Shown: positions 18,532 through 27,863 of the stretch, one piece after another
Position numbering within the stretch: the first letter of the stretch is position 1
How the letters are laid out: each line of letters opens with the position of its first letter
Assembly (NCBI RefSeq): GCF_900129315.1
Contig: NZ_FQUS01000015.1
Location: 62,001-126,000 of the forward strand
DNA: 64,000 bases
DNA from: Fodinibius roseus
GTDB taxonomy: Bacteria > Bacteroidota > Rhodothermia > Balneolales > Balneolaceae
Reading direction: 5' to 3'
Notes under the pieces: model-generated
What the model saw: only the letters and a program-made list of their open reading frames with translations
Database searches by the model: none
What the model was told of the DNA's origin: nothing
Made by a program: the position numbers and the translations under genes

Positions 18532-18615
18532 AACCAATTGGTTAGTTAATATTGATTTTGTCCAACATAACTCCTAATCCACAGTAAATCAATAAAACTA
18601 ATCGGAAGGTTAGTT
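18532..18615. promoter_or_regulatory. Putative TetR operators
   Basis: AACCAATTGGTT (18532-18543) is a perfect 12-bp palindrome. AACTAATCGGAAGGTTAGTT (18596-18615) has AACTAA/TTAGTT arms. Both contain GGTTAGTT. They lie 8 and 72 bp upstream of the TetR start codon. Confidence 0.5.
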
Positions 18616-18713
18616 CCATAATGATTTTTTAGAAGAAGGTGTAGTGGTGGAAGTCCCTATAAGGTGTACTATGGTGTAAACAAACCATGGAGTCTTAATA
18701 GTTACGCTGTATT

Positions 18714-20531
18714 ATGTTACAACATTCCCGATATATCGTCCGCTTATCTGTTCTTCTTTGTTTCTTCTTAGTGTCGCATGCTAATACTATAATAGGACAA
18801 CCTGCCGAACGTCCTGTTTTCGGACCGTCTTCAGTGTTTTATCATGCACTGCGATCTTTATCACCGGAGGTTCTGCGACTGAACCGTAGCTTCGAGGGAC
18901 TCCCCAAACCAACACGTCCCTCCCCCTTAACAATATTCGCCGGCAAAAAATGGCGGTACGGGCCCGGCACTCCTATCGAAGGGCTGGAGGTTAGCCTGTC
19001 GCATGTCCCCCAAAACCGTTATCCCGTTGAAGTTCAACACCGTATCCTACAACCCAACAGTCCCTTGTGGTATACTGTTCGGCTTCCCATGCCGCAGCCG
19101 GTAACCCTGCGGGTACACGCCGATGACGGAGCACAGCTGTGGTATGATAACAAACGAATCCCGGTTTACCGGGGACGTTCGTTCAACCTGCCGGCGAGCC
19201 AGGAGCCCAAACAGCTGGTTGTACGGGTGTTGAATAATGCGATGTGGGGAGGCCTAAATGCTGTTCGTGCGTATGATCAGAAGCACTATACAGAGTATGT
19301 GCAATACCGCCGGTTGTATCGCCGCATAGAACGGTTGGTAAAAAAAGCTACGACCTGGCCAACCCACTTACCCGCCGAAACGATAGCTGCAATCCAGGCA
19401 GCGGTCGATAATCCTGCTGGGATCAGGGTTTCTGCAGCAGAAAAAAAAGTTGCGGAATATCCCCATTTCACAACTCCCCCTTACCTCCAGCAGACCGGTT
19501 CCGACAGTCTATCAATCCTTTGGGAGACCGACTTGGCAAGCCATCATGAGCTTACCTGGGGCCTCCAGCCGGATCAACTCAATCGTTCGATTGAGAGCGA
19601 TTCCGTGCAAACGTTACACGAAGCCAGGCTATCAAACATGGAAACCGGTGAAACATACTATTACCGGGTTAAACAGGGGAAAAGCCGTTCTAACCTATAC
19701 CGCTTCAGGATACCCAAGGATACAACGCATTTCCAATTTGCCATCTGGGGAGATAGTCAAAGCGGGTGGGAAACATTCGATCAGATAGTGCATGCCATGC
19801 AGTCACACCCATTGCAATTTACTATTGGAGTAGGAGATTTGACGAATCAAGCGTGGCGTCCCCGGCAATACTCGCAATTGTTGCAGACGCTCCACCCTGT
19901 CGGCGCCCATATCCCCACGTTCTTTATACCGGGCAATCACGATTACGATGGTTTTTACGACAATATGATTCCGAATAATTATCACCGATATATAAGAAAC
20001 GGACGTGAATCCCTTCAAACCTATTATTCATGGTCCAGTGGAAATGCAGCTTTTATAGCCCTCGATCCCCATCATACCTTTCCTGTAGGGCTCTCTGAAA
20101 AATCAGAGCAATACCAGTGGCTGAAAAGTGAACTGAAGAAATCATTCTGGACCGGGGCCACATGGAACTTTATCCTTTTGCATCACCCTCCGTATGCCCA
20201 GGGCTGGCCGGGCTATCACGGCGAACTTTCAGTCCGTGACGCCCTTGAACCCCTGCTACGGGAGCACAACATTGACTTTGTAGTGGCGGGACACAGCCAC
20301 GCCTATGAGCGGCTTATCAAACAATACGGCGATCATAGAACCTACTATATTGTTACCGGGGGGGCAGGGGGAGGATTAGAACCGGGAAAAACCATATCGG
20401 AATACCCGGAAATGGACAGGCTCCGCTTCAAACACCATTATACTCACTGGCATATTAAAGGCGATACGCTGCTCTTCAAGGCCATTGATAGTAATAGAAA
20501 CGTACTGGACCAGCTTAAGATTACCAATTAA
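18714..20531 (+). CDS. Secreted metallophosphoesterase, purple acid phosphatase type
   Basis: 605 residues with an N-terminal signal peptide (hydrophobic residues 9-27). A fibronectin-like domain about residues 245-330 (PPYLQQTGSDSLSILWET) precedes the calcineurin-like domain. Metal motifs: FAIWGDSQSGW, GVGDLTNQAW, FIPGNHDYDGFY, LLHHPPY and VAGHSHAYERL. The order fits purple acid phosphatases, which hydrolyse phosphate monoesters or diesters in the periplasm or outside. The N-terminal 240 residues are of unknown function. It is convergent with the SusC/SusD operon and could release phosphate or organic groups for that transporter. Confidence 0.88.
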   Translation: MLQHSRYIVRLSVLLCFFLVSHANTIIGQPAERPVFGPSSVFYHALRSLSPEVLRLNRSFEGLPKPTRPSPLTIFAGKKWRYGPGTPIEGLEVSLSHVPQNRYPVEVQHRILQPNSPLWYTVRLPMPQPVTLRVHADDGAQLWYDNKRIPVYRGRSFNLPASQEPKQLVVRVLNNAMWGGLNAVRAYDQKHYTEYVQYRRLYRRIERLVKKATTWPTHLPAETIAAIQAAVDNPAGIRVSAAEKKVAEYPHFTTPPYLQQTGSDSLSILWETDLASHHELTWGLQPDQLNRSIESDSVQTLHEARLSNMETGETYYYRVKQGKSRSNLYRFRIPKDTTHFQFAIWGDSQSGWETFDQIVHAMQSHPLQFTIGVGDLTNQAWRPRQYSQLLQTLHPVGAHIPTFFIPGNHDYDGFYDNMIPNNYHRYIRNGRESLQTYYSWSSGNAAFIALDPHHTFPVGLSEKSEQYQWLKSELKKSFWTGATWNFILLHHPPYAQGWPGYHGELSVRDALEPLLREHNIDFVVAGHSHAYERLIKQYGDHRTYYIVTGGAGGGLEPGKTISEYPEMDRLRFKHHYTHWHIKGDTLLFKAIDSNRNVLDQLKITN

Positions 20532-20640
20532 ATACCCGAGATCCATATCACAGAATTCTTTCCCGTCTTTTGGGCTTCGTCCCCAACCTTGGTTCCCCGG
20601 GAGTGAAACATGCGGGCTAAACATATGCTAATAATAAAAA

Positions 20641-20666
20641 GGGAAGAATGACTGAACATCCTCCCC
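20641..20666 (-). terminator. Intrinsic terminator of the susCD operon
   Basis: On the minus strand GGGGAGGATG pairs with CATTCTTCCC (10 pairs, two G-T) around TTCAGT. TTTTTATTATT follows. It lies 150 bp beyond the susD stop, giving a sizeable 3' UTR. Confidence 0.65.
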
Positions 20667-20815
20667 TTTGGTTATCAGGGTTTTTGAAATAATTCGGTGG
20701 TCTAATTCCCCGACCCTCTGGGTCGAAAACTACACGTAACGTTTGCGCAGCAAAGTTGAAGTAATACCCGATGGGCTCTGCTTCGGGGTAGGTTAATTGT
20801 ATTTGAGCCGGATTA

Positions 20816-22258
20816 TTATTGATCCCACCAAACGGGAGTGTTGATGCTGTTTTCTCCCTGTCGGCCGATGACTTCTTCGTAATGTTTCTTGTTTGTCGTT
20901 TCCAGTTGAAAGGGATACTGCATTCTGACCGGGATCCGGTCATCATTGTCATTTGCTACAGAGGGCTTAAGATCCGGGTAACCTGTTCTGCGCCACTCGT
21001 TCCAGGCTTCCAATCCCTGCCCGTAAAGAGCGATCCATTTTTGGTTCCCAATCTGCTGGAGTGCTTGCGACGGGTCAAAAACCACCTCTTCCTGTGATAA
21101 ATAGGCTGAAAGACCCGATACGCCGTACTGTTCTAAGGAAGCTGCAATGCCCTGCTCATAGTAATCCTCTGCCGATCCGGATATGAATCCCCGGTGAGCG
21201 GCCTCGGCCTTCAGAAAATTAAGCTCGGCAAGAGTCATGAGAACCCCCGGAGTTTCCGGCCGCCGAAAAAAAGAACCTATCCTGGATGTGCGGCTGATAT
21301 CAATCTCTCCCACAGCTTCCGGCGATAGGCCATTGGGAACCCCAACGTAAAGACTGCCATTCGCATCGGCCGTATCGGCAAAAACCTCCAGCCGCGGGTC
21401 GTTCAGCTTATCCAGATAATCGATAAGGGTTCGGCTCATTCGAAATTGGTTTTGACGCCCGGACGGCAGTTCCGCAAAGGGATGCCGGTTCGGAGGATCC
21501 GACAAATAGGTAAGCTGAGCATTATCCCTATTGTCCGTAAACATTGGTTCGTTGTCAACGAGATGCTGCAATTCGGTGGATACCTCTTCTTTGCCGGAGA
21601 TACGCATTAACAACCTGAAGCGGAGTGAGTTGGCAAATTTCTTCCATTTCATCATATCGTTATCAAACAAAATATCCCCATTGACCGGATGCTCGCCGGG
21701 TACAATAATTTCCCGGGCTTCATCTAACTGTTTAGTTAAATCGGTGTAGATAGCTTGCTGGCGATCAAACACGGGCTTTGTAATAGCCTCCTCATCCTTT
21801 CCTTTCAGGGCCTCCGAGTAGGGTATATCGCCATAGGAATCTGTAAGAAGCGAAAAATTCCAGGCCGTCATAATCATGCCAATGGCCTGGTAATTGGGGT
21901 TATCCAGTTCTTGTCCCAACTGGATTATTTTTTTAAAGTCCATTAATTCACCGGCATATGAATCGTTCCATAATCCGGAAAACTGTGAATTAGAATAGAT
22001 GTACCGGTCCTGGTTTGTCCCCGCTACCCGTGCCCAGTACTGTACGACCAGGTTTCCGAATTCCATCCCCGTCGACGCACCTTGATAATGATCGACAGCA
22101 CTTTCTATCCCCTGGGGCAGTAACAGATCAGGTCCTACTTCCACCGGATCGTTCGGATTAGTATTTATTTTTTCGAATTTATCATTGAACAGGTCATTAC
22201 ACCCTGTTAACAGAAGAAGAATCACAACAGTCGCAATTACAATATTTTTAGAATTCAT
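20816..22258 (-). CDS. SusD/RagB family (SusD-like type 2) nutrient-binding lipoprotein
   Basis: 480 residues. Signal and lipobox LLLLTGC near residues 14-20 place it on the outer-membrane surface. The TPR-rich SusD-like fold is indicated by FEKINTNPNDP, YQAIGMIMTAWNFSLLTDSYGDIPYSEAL, KWKKFANSLRFRLLMRIS and FLKAEAAHRGF. The partner SusC begins 25 bp upstream. Together they bind and import a nutrient through the outer membrane. Type 2 SusD proteins often serve peptides or other non-starch ligands; the ligand here is unknown. The operon ends at the terminator at 20641. Confidence 0.93.
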   Translation of the reverse strand: MNSKNIVIATVVILLLLTGCNDLFNDKFEKINTNPNDPVEVGPDLLLPQGIESAVDHYQGASTGMEFGNLVVQYWARVAGTNQDRYIYSNSQFSGLWNDSYAGELMDFKKIIQLGQELDNPNYQAIGMIMTAWNFSLLTDSYGDIPYSEALKGKDEEAITKPVFDRQQAIYTDLTKQLDEAREIIVPGEHPVNGDILFDNDMMKWKKFANSLRFRLLMRISGKEEVSTELQHLVDNEPMFTDNRDNAQLTYLSDPPNRHPFAELPSGRQNQFRMSRTLIDYLDKLNDPRLEVFADTADANGSLYVGVPNGLSPEAVGEIDISRTSRIGSFFRRPETPGVLMTLAELNFLKAEAAHRGFISGSAEDYYEQGIAASLEQYGVSGLSAYLSQEEVVFDPSQALQQIGNQKWIALYGQGLEAWNEWRRTGYPDLKPSVANDNDDRIPVRMQYPFQLETTNKKHYEEVIGRQGENSINTPVWWDQ

Positions 22259-22283
22259 GATAGAAAATGTTTAGAAGGTTTAT

Positions 22284-25200
22284 TTAGAAAGAGACAGAAA
22301 CGTTGAAGCTTACGGATCGGGGGGAAGGGACCTGGGCGACCTCTAACCCCTGTGGCAGGTCACTTGCTATAGCTGTTTCAGGATCAATATTGGGAACGCT
22401 GTTATGCAGCAGTAACAGATTGCGACCTACCATCGACAGGTTAATCGAGCGGACAGGTATATGCTCCAACAGGCTGTTGGGAAGATTATATGCCAGGCGG
22501 GCCTCACGTAATTTGATATAGTTGGAGTCGAAGATGCTAACCTCAGTATTATCGTAGGCATAATACCCGCTATACCAACTTTTAGCGTCAACCCTGGTCG
22601 TATTAGTGCTATACGTACCATCCGGATTTTCAACGACCCCGTCCCCAATAATGCCCTCCTCGCGGCCGGGAAGGGTAGAGGCCAACACGCCGGCTCTTCT
22701 ACCAACAACATTGGTACCTGAGTATATTTGACCGCCAAAGCTGCCGTCGATCAAAGCTGTTACGGTAATGTTTCTGAAGGTGATTGAATTGGAAATACTT
22801 CCTGTCCAATCCGGCTGATAGTTACCCTGTATTTCTCCTGTTTCGGTTAACTCCGGGAGTCCGTTGGAGCCAAAAATAACTTCACCATCGTCATTCCGTT
22901 GCATCCCCCGGCCGTAGAAGGCGCCATAGGGTTCCCCTTCCACAGCTACGACATCAAGCCCGAACAGGTGATTTCCCTGCAGTTGTATGCGGTCAATCCC
23001 TTCTGCCAGCTCCACTACTTCATTTCGGTTGCGGGCATAATTAACCTCGACCTCCCATTGTACCGGTGAATCCTGGCCCAATGGCTTCAGGTAGGTGGTG
23101 AGCTCAATACCCTTGTTTTGGATTTCGCCGGCATTGAAGTAACGCTGTGAATATCCGCTTGTATTGGAAATACTCGAACTGATGATTTGGTTCTCCGTAA
23201 GCGTATGGTACCAGGTGAAATCAACCCCCAGGCGACCTTGAAACAGACGAATATCCGCCCCTGCTTCATAAGAATTCGTTAATTGAGGCTTGAGATCAGC
23301 ATTCGGAATGGTATTGGCTTCCGAAACCGTGGTCATTGACCCCCAATTACTAACCGCGCTGTTGTATACCGAACTGATCTGGTATGGATCGGTATCGGAG
23401 CCGACCTGGGCGAGGCTTCCCCGAAGCTTCGCATAATCTAAAATGGTTCCCTCGGAGTCAAACATCTCTGTCAAAACACCGCTAAGGGAGATAGAGGGAT
23501 AGAAGTAAGAGTTGTTATGCAGAGGCAGGGTACTGGACCAGTCGTTTCTGCCGGTAACCTCAAGGAAAAGATAATCTCTAAACCGTACTTCCGTTAACCC
23601 GTATAAACTATAGACCTGCTTTTCTTCATATCTATTTCTGGCAGAAGGTATGCCTTTCGCGTTTCCTACGTTATAAACGCCCGGAACGGCAAGTTGATTG
23701 GCCTGAACCTTATTTTGCCGCAGCGTCTTTTTCAGCCAGTTTCCTCCCACAGAATAATTAACCGAAAAATTTTCGTTTAAAGACTGATCGCCTTTTAAAA
23801 GAAAGTCATAGTTCTGTTCCGAAATTTTATAGGCATCCTCGGTAAAAGCACCCTTCGGGAATTCAAAGTCCTCATAGGCACGACGTAAAGATCGGACATC
23901 GCTGTAAAAATCATTTCCGGCTCTCAAAGACAGCGATAACCGTTCGGAAAAGTTATAAGTCAATGCGACATTTCCGATGAGCCGGTCTCGGTCTAATGAA
24001 TTCGTATTTTCATACAACATGAAATAGGGGTTGCTATGCCAGCTGGTGTTCCAGTTCATGACGTTCCCATATTGGTTATACTGTTCCTTTAAGGCAGGGA
24101 TATCGACCTGGCGTCCAAACCACATAAACTGCTTCATCACATTTTGATCGTCATATCCCCCGCCCATGCGATTTCCACTATTCGTTTTTATGTAGTTGAC
24201 AGATGTTCGCACATTAAAATTATCGGAAAGCCTGGCGCCGGCGTTCAGGGAAATATTATTCCGTCCCAAATCAGTATTCGGTACCATCCCCTTTTCATTC
24301 ACGCTGGTCATGGAAAGTTTATAATCCACTCCGCCCGAACCCCCGGCGATGGCAATATTGTTAGATAGTTTCGTACCGGTCTCAAAAAAGTTTTTGACAT
24401 TATCCGGATGTGAAACCCAAGGCGCCGGTTCCCCCTCAGAGTTAAATTGTACAAACTCGAGTCCCTCGTCGAGGGGGGGACCAAAGCTGCTATCGGTGCC
24501 ATCATGGACGCCATTGGCACCATCTACATATTCAAAATAGTCCCCTGCGCCCTGGCCGTACTCATTTTGATAATCCGGTAATATGCTGGGCCGTTGAAAG
24601 GCGACACTTGAATTTGCTGTGACTCTGAAGCCTTCTATGCCCTGTCCGGTTTTGGTTTTTATCTGTATAACCCCGTTAGCAGCACGTGAACCGTATAAGG
24701 CTGCGGCATTCGGTCCCTTTAAAATACTGATGGATTCGATATCAGCGGGATTAAGGTCGCTGATAGCATTTCCAAAGTCTATGGCTGATCGACTGCCACT
24801 CGGACTCGGTCTGAAGCCGGATCCCGTACCGGACTTTATGTTGCTATTATCCACCGGCGTACCATCAATAACAAACAAAGGCTGATTATTTCCGCTAATA
24901 GAACTTTCTCCCCGGATAACTATCCTGGAAGAGCTTCCTATATTTCCGCTGGCACTGGTCACATTGATTCCAGAGGCCTTACCGCTGAGGGCATTTATTA
25001 TATTCGATTCAGAGCTGCTATTGAGTTCTTCGCCCTTAACGCTTTGGATGGAGTATCCCAACCGGCTCCGCTCCCGGTCGATATTCAGTGCGGTTACCAC
25101 CACTTCAGAGAGTTCGTTAGCTTTGGGATAAAGTCGTACGGTTATCTCATTGGCCTCCCGTACCGTCACTTCCTTCGACCTGTAGCCGATAAAGCTAAAG

Positions 25201-25736
25201 ACCAGCTGATCCCCTTCTGTTAACTTACCGACCGAAAACCGGCCTTCGCGGTCTGTGGTGGTTCCCCGGCTGCTATCTTTTATACGGATATTAACACCCG
25301 GCAGAGGAAGGCCGGAATCACCATCCAGCACCTGGCCGCTGACGGTAAAAGCGGCTAAAGGCGCGGTTTCTTTCTGATTGGAAGAGAGAATTATTTTATC
25401 AGAACGAAATTGGTAGGTGATGCTCAACTGGCTGCACAAGTCGTCCACCAGTTCACCAATGGGTGTTTGATCTGCCTGGAGAATGAGCGGTTTCTGCAGG
25501 TCAATGTTATCCCGGCTGTAAATAAAGGTCAGCTTCGTAAGCGGCTCAATTTTTTTAACGGCTGATTCGAGCGTCAGTTCCTGTCGTTTTATTGTGATTG
25601 CCTTGTTGTGTTCTGTGGACCAAGGGCTGAAGTGGACCCGTTCGTCCAGGCTCGTTACCTGTGCATAGCTATGGTCCGGGGGCGAAATGAATAGAATTAA
25701 GACAAATGCTATTGATTTGGGTAATAAATTTTTCAT
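22284..25736 (-). CDS. SusC/RagA family TonB-linked outer-membrane transporter with STN domain
   Basis: 1150 residues. Order: signal peptide (about 1-25), STN domain (about 45-115, TLESAVKKIEPLTKLTFIYS), CarboxypepD-regulatory-like domain (about 130-205, VSGQVLDGDSGLPLPGVNIR), TonB plug starting at ELSEVVVTALNI, and a 22-strand barrel. The SusC signature NPADIESISILKGPNAAALYGSRAANGVI is present. The STN domain normally contacts an anti-sigma FecR protein, and a FecR/sigma pair lies just upstream. It is therefore expected to be autoregulated by its substrate. It is followed by its SusD partner. Confidence 0.96.
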   Translation of the reverse strand: MKNLLPKSIAFVLILFISPPDHSYAQVTSLDERVHFSPWSTEHNKAITIKRQELTLESAVKKIEPLTKLTFIYSRDNIDLQKPLILQADQTPIGELVDDLCSQLSITYQFRSDKIILSSNQKETAPLAAFTVSGQVLDGDSGLPLPGVNIRIKDSSRGTTTDREGRFSVGKLTEGDQLVFSFIGYRSKEVTVREANEITVRLYPKANELSEVVVTALNIDRERSRLGYSIQSVKGEELNSSSESNIINALSGKASGINVTSASGNIGSSSRIVIRGESSISGNNQPLFVIDGTPVDNSNIKSGTGSGFRPSPSGSRSAIDFGNAISDLNPADIESISILKGPNAAALYGSRAANGVIQIKTKTGQGIEGFRVTANSSVAFQRPSILPDYQNEYGQGAGDYFEYVDGANGVHDGTDSSFGPPLDEGLEFVQFNSEGEPAPWVSHPDNVKNFFETGTKLSNNIAIAGGSGGVDYKLSMTSVNEKGMVPNTDLGRNNISLNAGARLSDNFNVRTSVNYIKTNSGNRMGGGYDDQNVMKQFMWFGRQVDIPALKEQYNQYGNVMNWNTSWHSNPYFMLYENTNSLDRDRLIGNVALTYNFSERLSLSLRAGNDFYSDVRSLRRAYEDFEFPKGAFTEDAYKISEQNYDFLLKGDQSLNENFSVNYSVGGNWLKKTLRQNKVQANQLAVPGVYNVGNAKGIPSARNRYEEKQVYSLYGLTEVRFRDYLFLEVTGRNDWSSTLPLHNNSYFYPSISLSGVLTEMFDSEGTILDYAKLRGSLAQVGSDTDPYQISSVYNSAVSNWGSMTTVSEANTIPNADLKPQLTNSYEAGADIRLFQGRLGVDFTWYHTLTENQIISSSISNTSGYSQRYFNAGEIQNKGIELTTYLKPLGQDSPVQWEVEVNYARNRNEVVELAEGIDRIQLQGNHLFGLDVVAVEGEPYGAFYGRGMQRNDDGEVIFGSNGLPELTETGEIQGNYQPDWTGSISNSITFRNITVTALIDGSFGGQIYSGTNVVGRRAGVLASTLPGREEGIIGDGVVENPDGTYSTNTTRVDAKSWYSGYYAYDNTEVSIFDSNYIKLREARLAYNLPNSLLEHIPVRSINLSMVGRNLLLLHNSVPNIDPETAIASDLPQGLEVAQVPSPRSVSFNVSVSF

Positions 25737-25763
25737 AGTTTAGTTTATGACTTAGCGATGCTC

Positions 25764-25778
25764 ACCCCTGTTTGGGGT
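25764..25778. promoter_or_regulatory. Small hairpin in the susC leader
   Basis: ACCCC TGTTT GGGGT, 5-bp stem, 28 bp before the susC start codon. It could affect translation of the leader. Confidence 0.3.
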
Positions 25779-25811
25779 AAACAGTGATTTTTATTGCTGT
25801 GTTGAGTTGTC

Positions 25812-25844
25812 AGCCGGATGTGTTGCAGCACATCCGGCTTTTTT
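25812..25844 (+). terminator. Antisense-oriented intrinsic terminator between fecR and susC
   Basis: AGCCGGATGTG and CACATCCGGCT form a perfect 11-bp stem around TTGCAG, followed on the plus strand by TTTTTT. The surrounding genes run on the minus strand, so it would end a transcript antisense to the susC leader. On the minus strand the hairpin has no downstream T-run. Confidence 0.7.
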
Positions 25845-25895
25845 ATTACCAATTGTATACTCACTTCATCATAGGCCTCCTTGCTTTGTCCGTAG

Positions 25896-26822
25896 TCAGT
25901 GGATTGTTATGGTTGAATCCGCAATCTCATAATTCAAGTCCGTAGACAGGCAGATCATTTCAATAATTTCTTCCCAGGAATCGTTGTCGAATGTTCCGGT
26001 AATCCGGATTTCATGCATTTCGGGCTTGGCAAAGCGTATCATGACACCAAAACGACGGGAGAAGTCGTCTGCGACCTGCTTGAGCGGGGTTTGTGTGAAT
26101 TGTAAGGTTCCGCTTCTCCATGCAGCGATCCGCTTGGTATTTACCATCTTCTTTTTAATGAGCGATAACTTCTGTACATCTGCCTGTACCTGCTCGCCTG
26201 CTTCCAAATCGATCTGTTTCTTGCTCTTCATGAAAGAGTTCTTATCCTGCCCTCTTGTTTGTACCCTGACCTTACCTTCAACGACCGAGACATACTGAAG
26301 GGAATCATCCCGATAGGATCGCACATTAAATTTTGTGCCTAATACCTGTGTAGACATCCCGTTGCTATGCACCCGGAACGGATGCTGCGAATCCGGTTGT
26401 ACCTCAAAATAGGCTTCCCCACGGAGTGAAATCACCCTGTTTGCCTGGTTATAGTTCGCGGGTACCGATAAACGACTGTTCGCATTCAGCCAAATTTGCG
26501 TTCCGTCAAAAAGTTGCACTCTTTTTGTTTCCCCGACGGAGGTACGGTACTCCTTGGTTTCAAGGCCGTCTTCAACAGGATTTGTATTCAGATGCAATCC
26601 AAGAAGTATAGCAGCCAAAAGAAGCAATGAAGCGGCGGCGGTAAGCACATAAGCGTATTTTGGAAAAGCAGAGCGGGATACGGCATTCTGTTCACTGAGC
26701 GAAAGGGTTTCAACGATTCGTGACTTTATCTGTTCTCGCTGGTCCTTCTCTAACGGGGCCTCATTGAGGGCATCCCAACGTTTTTTATATTCGTTATGCT
26801 CGGGGTTTGACATTGACTGCAC
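25896..26822 (-). CDS. FecR family anti-sigma factor
   Basis: 308 residues. A cytoplasmic N-terminal region (about 1-50), one membrane helix (about 52-70, YVLTAAASLLLLAAILLG), a FecR domain (YRTSVGETKRVQLFDGTQIWLNANSRL), and a C-terminal DUF4974 domain (LKQVADDFSRRFGVMIRFAKPE). It would hold the upstream ECF sigma factor inactive until the STN domain of SusC signals substrate binding. It lies 88 bp after the sigma gene and 159 bp before susC. Confidence 0.94.
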   Translation of the reverse strand: MQSMSNPEHNEYKKRWDALNEAPLEKDQREQIKSRIVETLSLSEQNAVSRSAFPKYAYVLTAAASLLLLAAILLGLHLNTNPVEDGLETKEYRTSVGETKRVQLFDGTQIWLNANSRLSVPANYNQANRVISLRGEAYFEVQPDSQHPFRVHSNGMSTQVLGTKFNVRSYRDDSLQYVSVVEGKVRVQTRGQDKNSFMKSKKQIDLEAGEQVQADVQKLSLIKKKMVNTKRIAAWRSGTLQFTQTPLKQVADDFSRRFGVMIRFAKPEMHEIRITGTFDNDSWEEIIEMICLSTDLNYEIADSTITIH

Positions 26823-26910
26823 GGTCGGTTTTGATTATCTACTGGTTATACACATAGATAGATCTTCACCATTACGCAGTTTACAATTATTTAACAAAGG
26901 GGAGTCGAAC

Positions 26911-27498
26911 TCAGGAATACAGGTTCCGAATTAAGGTCCGAAGCCGTTGATCTCCCTGAAGGTCCAAACTATTCCGAATGGATTTAAGAGCGCGGACAAT
27001 ATGCACCTCGACAGTATTTTTAGAGATATCCAATTTGGCCGCAATCTCCTTGTAGGTGAGTCCCTCTTGTCGGCTGAGCAGATAAACCTGTTTTCTCCGG
27101 TCCGGCAGGAGGGTTAGCGCCTTGTCGTATATTGCCTTGTATTCAGCTCCTGACACCTGCCGGATGGTAGGATTGGCATGAATGTCTATGGATTTCTGAA
27201 TAGAATTCCGGCAGTCTCGGCGGACCTTCTTATTTCGAATCCGATTTAGGATATGGTTTTTGGATACTGTGAAGAGGTACGCATCAAAATTTTCGTTTTC
27301 CTGAAGTTGCTCTTTCTTCTCCCAAAGTTTTACAAAAAGATCATGTACGACATCTTCGGCCTCTTCCTTCGATTTCAGGTAGCTTAGTGCGAATCGAAAT
27401 AATTTACCATGATATTTATCATAAAGTTCCGCAAATGCTTGTTGGTCACCATGTTTAAATCGTTCGACCAGCCCATTTTTCTTGCTGTATTTGCCCAT
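26911..27498 (-). CDS. ECF RNA polymerase sigma factor (Bacteroidetes FecI-like)
   Basis: 195 residues. Region 2: FAELYDKYHGKLFRFALSYL and EEAEDVVHDLFVKLWEKK. Region 4: LLPDRRKQVYLLSRQEGLT, then KEIAAKLDISKNTVEVHI. It belongs to the sigma-70 expansion group of Bacteroidetes that pairs with FecR. First gene of the sigma-FecR-SusC-SusD operon, so it likely drives susCD expression in response to the imported nutrient. Confidence 0.95.
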   Translation of the reverse strand: MGKYSKKNGLVERFKHGDQQAFAELYDKYHGKLFRFALSYLKSKEEAEDVVHDLFVKLWEKKEQLQENENFDAYLFTVSKNHILNRIRNKKVRRDCRNSIQKSIDIHANPTIRQVSGAEYKAIYDKALTLLPDRRKQVYLLSRQEGLTYKEIAAKLDISKNTVEVHIVRALKSIRNSLDLQGDQRLRTLIRNLYS

Positions 27499-27863
27499 TC
27501 TCCGTCTATTACAGGTAAAAAAATTCTGTAAACAATATTAGTACATTCAAGGAAAAAGGTAATTGCGAGAATATTATTATTAGATTAAGAATATGTTATC
27601 ACAACAAGCTTCTTGCATCCGGCGTAACACCGTTAAAGTCTTTTATCGCTCCATACAGCCATAGCCTTGCCGCATTCCGAATTTTTCGATTGAACCTGTT
27701 TCTAAATAGCGACTATCAGTTATGGCCAGAGTGACAAAAATATCTGTGCAGTTTTTATTTCCTGTTGTAACCCGGTAACATTTATTTTGTACCATAAATG
27801 ATTCATGTTAATTAATATCCGTATTTCTATTGCTTCCGAAATCCTTTTTGATATCTTACATAT
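27499..27863. other. Divergent promoter region, sigma factor / nfeD
   Basis: 365 bp between divergent genes, AT-rich near both starts. No repeat, palindrome or small gene could be supported. The stretch CATTTATTTTGTACC about 80 bp before nfeD resembles a Bacteroidetes-type promoter, but weakly. Confidence 0.3.
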
